Shown here in pieces: positions 1 to 5,000 of a DNA stretch of 5,000 bases. The stretch is from Candidatus Kaiserbacteria bacterium (GTDB taxonomy: Bacteria > Patescibacteriota > Minisyncoccia > Phycocordibacterales > UBA918), in contig JAHFMK010000030.1 of the NCBI GenBank assembly GCA_023264435.1, forward strand, positions 1,670-6,669, written 5' to 3'. Numbering within the stretch: position 1 is the stretch's first letter; every line of letters begins with the position of its first letter. Made by a program: the position numbers and the translations under genes. The notes beneath the pieces are model-generated. The model was not told where the DNA came from. It saw nothing but the letters and a program-made list of their open reading frames with translations, and did not search any database.

Positions 1-855
1 CCAATATACGAAATAGATAAACGTGAGTACGGTATACATCTTGCAGAAATACCAACACCACCTGAAAAGGTGTATGTGCGAGGGGTGTTACCACCGCAAG
101 GCACGAAGTGCCTTGCGGTGGTCGGTTCCCGTCACTACACAAACTATGCTCCACAGGTGATTGAATATCTTATACACGGTATCAAAAACTACCCAATTTC
201 AATTATTTCTGGACTTGCCATTGGTGTTGACTCACTCGCACACAAGTCAGCACTTACCGCAGGGTTACATACACTTGCGGTCCCTGGTTCAGGCATCAGT
301 GACGAGGCTCTCTATCCTCGTCAAAATCTCTCGCTCGCACACAAAATACTCGAACATGGTGGTGGACTTCTCAGTGAATTTGAATCTCATTTTAAAGCAA
401 CACCGTGGTCATTTCCCCAAAGAAATAGAATTATGGCAGGACTCTCCGATGCGGTACTGCTTATTGAAGCAACCGAAAAATCAGGCACACTCATCACTGC
501 ACGGCTTACGGTAGACTACAATAGAGAGCTCCTTGTTGTCCCAGGTAACATTTTTTCTGAAAATAGCAAAGGCGTACATCAATTCCTCAAACTCGGAGCA
601 ACACCGATCACCCATCCTAATGACATTATCATTGCACTTGGACTCACGCTTGAAAACGAGACAATGCAGATACCCAATATACATTCCTTGACAGAAGATG
701 AAAATGTAGTACTCGCCATTCTCTCAGAACCTCGTGACCATGATACTATCATCCGTCTTCTTCCCTACACACCAGAAGTATCACTCACACTCCTCATGCG
801 TATGGAGCTCTCCGGACATATACACGAACAAAATGGTCTATTTTATAAAACATAG
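1..855 (+). CDS. dprA: DNA-processing protein DprA (Smf), 5'-truncated by window edge
   Basis: DprA binds incoming single-stranded DNA in the cytoplasm during natural transformation and loads RecA on it. The frame is open from base 1, so the start lies upstream; the GTG at 70 falls inside conserved sequence (PPEKVYVRG) and is not the start. In-window codon numbering: Rossmann-like domain beginning at VVGSR (40-44), SGLAIGVDSLAH (70-81), LYPRQN, GGGLLSEFE, FPQRNRIMAGLS (to 149), SGTLITA (161-167) and VPG (180-182), all typical of the DprA/Smf family. Residues about 230-284 resemble the C-terminal DprA winged helix (LTEDENVV ... LELSGHIHEQNG-like pattern, here MELSGHIHEQNG). The gene ends at TAG. 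The missing N-terminus, perhaps a few dozen residues, could include a SAM-like domain, which cannot be judged here. topA follows, as in many bacteria. A perfect palindrome sits in codons 30-41. The family call is secure. Confidence 0.96.
   Translation, partial: PIYEIDKREYGIHLAEIPTPPEKVYVRGVLPPQGTKCLAVVGSRHYTNYAPQVIEYLIHGIKNYPISIISGLAIGVDSLAHKSALTAGLHTLAVPGSGISDEALYPRQNLSLAHKILEHGGGLLSEFESHFKATPWSFPQRNRIMAGLSDAVLLIEATEKSGTLITARLTVDYNRELLVVPGNIFSENSKGVHQFLKLGATPITHPNDIIIALGLTLENETMQIPNIHSLTEDENVVLAILSEPRDHDTIIRLLPYTPEVSLTLLMRMELSGHIHEQNGLFYKT
90..122. repeat. Perfect 15-bp inverted repeat with GAA loop inside dprA
   Basis: Bases 90-104 (ACCACCGCAAGGCAC) are the exact reverse complement of 108-122 (GTGCCTTGCGGTGGT), with GAA between them. 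I checked all 15 pairs; 10 are G-C, and the next outward pair (89/123) does not match. A GAA triloop closed by C-G is the loop type of the known, unusually stable d(GCGAAGC) mini-hairpin. It encodes PPQGTKCLAVV, that is, the linker plus the first conserved strand of the DprA Rossmann domain. No reading frame on either strand across it contains a stop. No T-run follows, so it is not an ordinary intrinsic terminator. Whether it is a dispersed genomic element cannot be told from one copy. Confidence 0.9.
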
Positions 856-877
856 CAATATGTCAATAACCTATTAT

Positions 878-906
878 TTGACACTTTTCCATTTCCCTAG
901 TATCTA
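878..906 (+). promoter_or_regulatory. Candidate promoter for topA, possibly leaderless
   Basis: A perfect -35 hexamer TTGACA (878-883) is followed after 17 bases by TATCTA (901-906), a weak -10 match (3 of 6). Transcription starting about 7 bases after the -10 would begin near 913-915, at the preferred topA ATG (915). There is no AGGAGG-like ribosome binding site in the pyrimidine-rich stretch before the gene. An alternative is TATTAT (872-877, 5 of 6 to TATAAT) without a visible -35, which would give a leader of about 30 bases. Promoter existence is inference; the hexamers are directly visible. Confidence 0.4.
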
Positions 907-914
907 TGGTGTAC

Positions 915-3278
915 ATGAAACACCACACATTGGTTATCGTTGAGTCACCTGCGAAAGCAAAAACTATTGAAAAATATCTTGGGAAAGGGTTTGTGGTGCG
1001 TGCGTCTGTCGGGCATGTTCGCGACCTCCCAAAAACCAACAAGGACGCAGTAGATATTGAAGGCGGATTTATTCCTCGCTACATTCAGTCAGCAGGAAAA
1101 GAGAAAGTAATTGCAGAACTCAGAAAGGAAGCTCGAAATGCCGAAAACATACTCCTCGCAACCGACCCCGACCGTGAAGGTGAGGCAATTGCATGGCACG
1201 TTGCCGAACTTATTAAAGGTGACAACGAGCACATGAAACGTATTGTCTTTCACGAAATTACAGAACAAGCAGTCACGGAAGCAATCAAACATCCACGAGA
1301 TATTGATATGTGTCTCAAAGAAGCGCAAGAAGCTCGACGGGTACTCGATCGTCTTGTGGGGTATGATCTCTCAGGACTCATCTGGAAAAAGGTCCGATAT
1401 GGACTTTCTGCGGGTCGTGTGCAATCCCCTGCACTTCGCATCATCATGGAGCGTGAACGAGAAATTCGTGCATTTATTCCCGAAACATTTTTTACCCTCA
1501 TCGCACATACTAAGACAGCACAAAAAACTGACCTTCCATTACAAGGAAGTGTCGAACCAAAAACAAAAGAAGAAGCGGAACGTATTATTACCATAGGAAA
1601 AACGTATCCGTGGCATATTTCTGATATTGTAAAGTCTGAGCAGAAACGAAGTCCAAAACCCCCTTTTACGACCTCAACACTCCAACAAGTTGCCTCAACA
1701 CGACTTGGCTTTGCTCCATCTCGTACTATGGGTGCTGCTCAAAAGCTTTACGAAGCAGGCTACATCACCTACATGCGAACTGACTCCACCACCATGAGCG
1801 ATGTGGCACAGAAACAAATACTTGCCCGTATCGGTGCAGACTTCGGCAAACAATACATACAACCACGCACCTACAAAACGAAGAGTAAATCTGCGCAAGA
1901 AGCTCACGAAGCGGTACGACCAACCAATTTTGCAAAACGCTCTCTCGGTACCACTGATGACCAAAAAAAATTGTATACTCTCATATGGGAACGTGCGGTT
2001 GCATCACAGATGGCTGATGCACAGGTAGAACGCACAAAAATTATTGCAAATATCACTGACACCAAAGACACAATCCCTGATTTTGTCACCAATGGTTCAC
2101 GGGTGCTTTTTGATGGATGGCTCGCTGTCGACACACGAGCACGTGGTGAAGATGTGGAAATTCCAAAACTTGCAAAAGGTGACCTGCTCACACTCATTGA
2201 CCTCTTTGCAGAACAAAAAGCAACACAACCGCCAAATCGTTTTACCGAAGCAGGGCTTATTAAAGAGCTTGAAAAAAGAGGCATTGGTCGTCCTTCAACA
2301 TACGCCTCAACCATGAAAACCATCATTGACCGTGGGTATGTCGAAAAGTCTGGCAAGACACTGCTTCCTACAGACACTGGTGACTTGGTCTCGTCATTTC
2401 TTGAAGAACATTTTGCAAAATATATTGGTGATGATTTTACGAGTGAAATGGAAGATAACCTTGATGAAATTGCCAATGGATCACGTAAATACACCACAAC
2501 ACTTCGTGAATTCTATACACCATTCCAAAAAGCCGTTGCGTCGAAAGAAAATATTGCGAAAATAACCAATCTTGGACCGGGTCCAAAGGAATTCCCTTGC
2601 CCACTGTGTGAAAGTGAAATGGTTATCAAACTTGGTCGTGGTGGAAAATTTCTTTCATGCAATCGTTTTCCTGATTGTATTGGTGCACGCATGCTCGATG
2701 GTTCACAAATTAAAGAAGACGAACCACTCGGCATCCATCCAGAAACAGGTGAGGAAATATACCTCCTCAACGGACGGTTTGGACCATACGTACAAATTGG
2801 AAAAACTCCCGAAAAAATAAAGGGTAAGAAAGCTCCAACACCACGTCGTGCAAGCGTTCCTGTTGGAAAAAGTGTTGGCGATGTCACTCTCGAAGATGCA
2901 GTACAATATCTTATCTTGCCACGCACGCTTGGAGCACATCCAGATACCGGTGAGCCGGTGATTGCAAATACAGGACGGTTTGGACCATATATTGGACACG
3001 CGGGTGATTTCCGTTCATTAAAAAAAGATGACACTCCATACACCATCACCTTTGAACGAGCACTTGCACTATTTGCGGAACCAAAGAAAATGCGTGCAGG
3101 TGAAAAATTATTGAAGGATGTTGGTATCAATCCAAAAACTAAAAAGATGATAAAAATATTTGAGTCAAAATCAGGACGTTATTTGAAGCGTGGGTTTGCT
3201 CGTGTATGGTTACCAGACGATATCAACATTGAAAAATTTAGCGTTGATGATGCACTCACACTTCTTGGTAAGAAATAA
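915..3278 (+). CDS. topA: DNA topoisomerase I (type IA)
   Basis: Type IA topoisomerase relaxing negatively supercoiled DNA through a transient 5'-phosphotyrosine single-strand break. At 787 aa it lies between the B. subtilis and E. coli enzymes in length. Numbered from ATG 915: N-terminal Toprim domain with Glu10 (LVIVESPAKAKTI) and the acidic motif Asp84-Pro-Asp86-Arg-Glu88 (Mg2+ site); LSAGRVQSPALR; catalytic Tyr286 with Arg288 in ITYMRTDS; QEAHEAVRPT; and the KRGIGRPSTYA signature. One Cys4 zinc ribbon follows (Cys562, 565, 582, 588), then three C-terminal repeats starting near 606, 673 and 737. The first two carry GRFGPY; the third has lost it (SGRYLK). ATG 906 and GTG 909 are also in frame. 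I prefer 915 because it places LVIVESPAK six residues in, close to the usual family start, and suits the possible promoter. All catalytic residues are present, so the enzyme should be active. Confidence 0.97.
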   Translation: MKHHTLVIVESPAKAKTIEKYLGKGFVVRASVGHVRDLPKTNKDAVDIEGGFIPRYIQSAGKEKVIAELRKEARNAENILLATDPDREGEAIAWHVAELIKGDNEHMKRIVFHEITEQAVTEAIKHPRDIDMCLKEAQEARRVLDRLVGYDLSGLIWKKVRYGLSAGRVQSPALRIIMEREREIRAFIPETFFTLIAHTKTAQKTDLPLQGSVEPKTKEEAERIITIGKTYPWHISDIVKSEQKRSPKPPFTTSTLQQVASTRLGFAPSRTMGAAQKLYEAGYITYMRTDSTTMSDVAQKQILARIGADFGKQYIQPRTYKTKSKSAQEAHEAVRPTNFAKRSLGTTDDQKKLYTLIWERAVASQMADAQVERTKIIANITDTKDTIPDFVTNGSRVLFDGWLAVDTRARGEDVEIPKLAKGDLLTLIDLFAEQKATQPPNRFTEAGLIKELEKRGIGRPSTYASTMKTIIDRGYVEKSGKTLLPTDTGDLVSSFLEEHFAKYIGDDFTSEMEDNLDEIANGSRKYTTTLREFYTPFQKAVASKENIAKITNLGPGPKEFPCPLCESEMVIKLGRGGKFLSCNRFPDCIGARMLDGSQIKEDEPLGIHPETGEEIYLLNGRFGPYVQIGKTPEKIKGKKAPTPRRASVPVGKSVGDVTLEDAVQYLILPRTLGAHPDTGEPVIANTGRFGPYIGHAGDFRSLKKDDTPYTITFERALALFAEPKKMRAGEKLLKDVGINPKTKKMIKIFESKSGRYLKRGFARVWLPDDINIEKFSVDDALTLLGKK
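2772..2989 (+). repeat. Pair of identical 17-base repeats in the topA C-terminal repeats
   Basis: The 17-mer GGACGGTTTGGACCATA occurs at 2772-2788 and again at 2973-2989, 201 bases (67 codons) apart and in the same frame. Both copies encode Gly-Arg-Phe-Gly-Pro-Tyr, the core of the topoisomerase I C-terminal repeat. The protein repeat is expected for the family. Identity at all synonymous positions of the first five codons suggests fairly recent duplication, gene conversion or strong codon preference. Confidence 0.7.
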
Positions 3279-3289
3279 TAATCCGTCAC

Positions 3290-3317
3290 TTGTTATCTAT
3301 TCGCTACAATGTAGAAT
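3290..3317 (+). promoter_or_regulatory. Candidate promoter for rel, possibly leaderless
   Basis: TTGTTA (3290-3295, 4 of 6 to TTGACA) and TAGAAT (3312-3317, 5 of 6 to TATAAT) are separated by 16 bases. The -10 ends seven bases before the A of the rel start codon at 3324, so the transcript would begin at or next to the ATG. A second -10-like hexamer, TACAAT (3305-3310), lies just upstream without a good -35. No clear Shine-Dalgarno sequence precedes the ATG; only a weak GAAG is present. Transcription could equally continue from topA across the 45-base gap, since no terminator is visible there. Confidence 0.4.
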
Positions 3318-3323
3318 GAAGAC

Positions 3324-4898
3324 ATGACTGAGTTACTCACCGTGAAAGATATACTCTCCCCTCTCGCACCTTCTCCCGAAGATGCTGAGCTCATTACTCG
3401 TGCATTTACCTTCGCCGAAAAGGCACATGAGGGACAAAAGCGATATTCTGGTGAACCGTATCTCAACCATCTCGCACACGTCGCAAAGATGCTTGCAGAA
3501 ATTGGCATGGGTGCACAAACCGTTGCCGCTGGACTCCTTCACGATAGCGTTGAAGATACTGCAGTAACCGAAGAAGAACTCCGTACCGAGTTTGGTGATG
3601 AAATATTTTTTCTCGTACAAGGTGTCACAAAGCTTGGCTCGGTCCGATATTATGGTAGCGATAGACACAACGAGAGTCTTCGCAAACTTTTTGTTGCAAC
3701 GAGTCAAGATATTCGTGTGCTTATCATTAAGCTTATTGACCGGCTCCACAACATGCAAACACTGCAATATGTGCCTGCAGAAAAACAACTACGGATTGCT
3801 CGTGAGACACTTGAAATATATGTACCAGTGACGCATCGACTAGGGATGGGGCTTATCCGTAAACAACTCGAAGATCTGGCGTTCCCCTATGTATATCCGA
3901 AGGAACATGAACGAGTCATAAACCTCATCAAACCTCTTGCAAAGAAAGGTGATGTTGAACTTGAAAAAAATAGAAAATCGTTACAAAAGCGTTTAGCGGA
4001 GAGCAGCATTCTTGATTTTCGTACATCATATCGCTTAAAGGGTACGTATAGTCTATTTCAAAAATTAAAGCGACGTGAATGGGATATGGACAAAATACAT
4101 GACTATTTAGCAATGCGAATTATTGTCTCAAATATCGAACAGTGTTATCAGGTACTTGGGATTGTACATGAACTCTGGAGACCGCTTCCAAAACGCGTCA
4201 AAGACTATATCGCGTTTCCAAAGCCGAATGGATATCAATCTTTACATACAACCGTTATTGCTCCAAATAGTACCATTTTCGAAGTGCAGATTCGCACTGA
4301 TGCAATGCATCGTGATGCAGAATATGGTATTGCTTCACATATAATATATAAAAACCAACATACAGAAGGTTCTGAAAATCAAAAAGGAGAGAAAACATGG
4401 TTTGCGTCACTTGTACCCACACTATTTAGGCCATTTGTATGGCGTGCAAAAAATTCAGCAGAACAGCACATACAACTCCTTTCAGAATCAAATCACAAAA
4501 TACGAATTCCTCATTGGATTCAAGAAATCGCGGGTGCTCATAAAAATGGAGACGAATCAAATGAATTTTTTGGAGGATTAAAAGAAGACTTTTTCTCCTA
4601 TCGCATGTTTGTTTTTACACCAGAAGGTGATGTCGTTGATCTTCCTGTCGGAGCATCTCCCATTGATTTTGCCTATGCAATTCACTCAGATATAGGCGAC
4701 CATACCGCAGGCGCCAAAGTAAACAAAAAACTTGTAGGTCTTGATACAAAGCTTAATAATGGCGATATTGTTGAAATTATCAAAAATAAAAATAATAAAC
4801 CAACTGCAAAGTGGCTTGATTACGCAAAAACATCAATTGCTCGAAGAAAAATCCGTGCGTCTCTCTCGGAACAAAAAGCTACAGTGAGAAATTTTTAA
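3324..4898 (+). CDS. relA: Bifunctional (p)ppGpp synthetase/hydrolase, RelA/SpoT family, short form
   Basis: Makes the alarmone (p)ppGpp from ATP and GDP/GTP and hydrolyses it; cytoplasmic, stringent response. 524 aa versus roughly 700-750 for long Rel/RelA/SpoT proteins. N-terminal HD hydrolase domain about 20-150: Arg40, His49, His73-Asp74, Glu77-Asp78, Asp139 and Asn143 (DRLHNMQTL) match the known hydrolase site in identity and spacing, so hydrolysis should be intact. Synthetase domain about 230-343: Arg237, Lys239, YSLFQKLKRR, Asp260 (HDYLAMRIIV), DYIAFPKPNGYQSLHT and Glu320 (FEVQIRT), again with the key residues present. An unusually long, poorly conserved stretch (about 345-396) precedes HWIQEIAG. 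The TGS domain spans about 426-487 (FVFTPEGDVVDLP, IDFAYAIHS, GAKVNKKLV, LNNGDIVEI), then KTSIARRKIR and the stop. The zinc-finger and ACT (RRM) regulatory domains of long Rel proteins are absent. ATG 3324 fits the family N-terminus. GC content falls markedly toward the 3' end. Confidence 0.96.
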   Translation: MTELLTVKDILSPLAPSPEDAELITRAFTFAEKAHEGQKRYSGEPYLNHLAHVAKMLAEIGMGAQTVAAGLLHDSVEDTAVTEEELRTEFGDEIFFLVQGVTKLGSVRYYGSDRHNESLRKLFVATSQDIRVLIIKLIDRLHNMQTLQYVPAEKQLRIARETLEIYVPVTHRLGMGLIRKQLEDLAFPYVYPKEHERVINLIKPLAKKGDVELEKNRKSLQKRLAESSILDFRTSYRLKGTYSLFQKLKRREWDMDKIHDYLAMRIIVSNIEQCYQVLGIVHELWRPLPKRVKDYIAFPKPNGYQSLHTTVIAPNSTIFEVQIRTDAMHRDAEYGIASHIIYKNQHTEGSENQKGEKTWFASLVPTLFRPFVWRAKNSAEQHIQLLSESNHKIRIPHWIQEIAGAHKNGDESNEFFGGLKEDFFSYRMFVFTPEGDVVDLPVGASPIDFAYAIHSDIGDHTAGAKVNKKLVGLDTKLNNGDIVEIIKNKNNKPTAKWLDYAKTSIARRKIRASLSEQKATVRNF

Positions 4899-5000
4899 TT
4901 GAGTACAGTGTTTCATCGTCCTCTTTCTCTTCCTTTTGTATTGCACCTATGGGTGCAGAAGTCATGGTGATGTTCGACACCCCCGCTCGCTCATCATGTT
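4879..5000 (-). CDS. Probable 3' end of an unidentified convergent gene
   Basis: On the minus strand a frame is open from the window edge to a TAG at 4881-4879, giving 39 C-terminal residues. They read HDERAGVSNITMTSAPIGAI, then an acidic and lysine-rich tail QKEEKEDDETLYSIKNFSL. Frequent ACC, ATC, GCA and GGT codons resemble the neighbouring genes, and a charged tail is plausible for a protein C-terminus. It would overlap the end of rel by 20 bases, tail to tail. I do not recognise the family, and an open stretch this short can occur by chance. A + strand frame (through GAG 4901) is also open to the edge, but reads as a Ser/Phe-rich, less protein-like sequence. The minus-strand call is tentative. 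Confidence 0.4.
   Translation of the reverse strand, partial: HDERAGVSNITMTSAPIGAIQKEEKEDDETLYSIKNFSL

Noticed and set aside
70..72. GTG as the start of dprA.
   Set aside because: The frame continues upstream to base 1 with typical DprA sequence (IPTPPEKVYVRG), so the gene begins before the window.
1904..2497. Long minus-strand open frame (about 197 codons) opposite topA, with a similar one at 2513-3130.
   Set aside because: Both lie fully antisense to well-conserved topA domains and read as Ser/Arg-rich sequence without recognisable motifs; they are shadows of topA codon bias.
2572..2586. Short inverted repeat TTGGACC-G-GGTCCAA in topA.
   Set aside because: Only 7 bp and within codons for a Gly-Pro-Gly-Pro segment before the zinc ribbon; short enough to be chance and followed by no T-run.
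901..3300. Shared TATCTAT heptamer in both intergenic gaps (901-907 and 3294-3300) as an operator.
   Set aside because: Seven AT-rich bases in two spots is weak, and the heptamer sits at different distances from the two start codons.
3279..3323. Terminator or small RNA between topA and rel.
   Set aside because: Only 45 bases, with no stable hairpin or T-run.
1..4898. UGA recoding (genetic code 25 or 4).
   Set aside because: The three genes contain no in-frame TGA, use GGN for Gly and TGG for Trp, and end in TAG, TAA and TAA.
4942..4957. Inverted repeat TGCACC-TATG-GGTGCA downstream of rel, considered as a terminator.
   Set aside because: The 6-bp stem has no T-run after it on either strand, and it lies within the possible minus-strand coding tail.

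Overview
The window holds three housekeeping or near-housekeeping genes in a row on the + strand, plus the likely tail of a fourth, convergent gene at the right edge. The genes are dprA (its 5' part lies before the window), topA and a bifunctional rel (RelA/SpoT) gene. Packing is tight: 59 bases separate dprA from the preferred topA start (50 from the most upstream in-frame ATG), and 45 bases separate topA from rel. No tRNA, rRNA, CRISPR array, insertion sequence or prophage gene is visible.

Organism: a bacterium of intermediate-to-low GC using standard stop codons (TAG, TAA, TAA). No in-frame TGA occurs in about 1,600 codons and TGG encodes Trp, which argues against the UGA-recoded Gracilibacteria/Absconditabacteria. 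A short Rel protein without the C-terminal regulatory domains, short spacers, and no clear Shine-Dalgarno sequence before topA or rel would fit a small-genome lineage such as Candidate Phyla Radiation/Patescibacteria (Parcubacteria-like). This is inference from gene architecture, not from a marker gene.

Layout: 1-855 is dprA (single-stranded DNA-binding, RecA-loading protein of transformation), carrying a perfect 15-bp inverted repeat with a GAA loop inside the coding sequence (90-122). At 856-914 there is a spacer with a TTGACA hexamer placed so that transcription could begin at or near the topA start codon. At 915-3278 is topA (type IA DNA topoisomerase I) with one Cys4 zinc ribbon and three C-terminal repeats, the third degenerate. 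At 3279-3323 a short spacer again has a -10-like hexamer placed for transcription starting at the ATG. At 3324-4898 is rel, encoding (p)ppGpp hydrolase, synthetase and TGS domains only. At 4879-5000 on the minus strand is the probable 3' end of an unidentified gene overlapping the end of rel.

The dprA-topA adjacency is an old bacterial gene order (smf-topA in Bacillus subtilis). The genes handle incoming single-stranded DNA, supercoiling and the stringent response; they share a neighbourhood rather than a pathway. I found no undescribed multi-gene system. The items most worth a second look are the perfect coding palindrome in dprA, the possible leaderless transcription of topA and rel, and the domain trimming and insertion in Rel.
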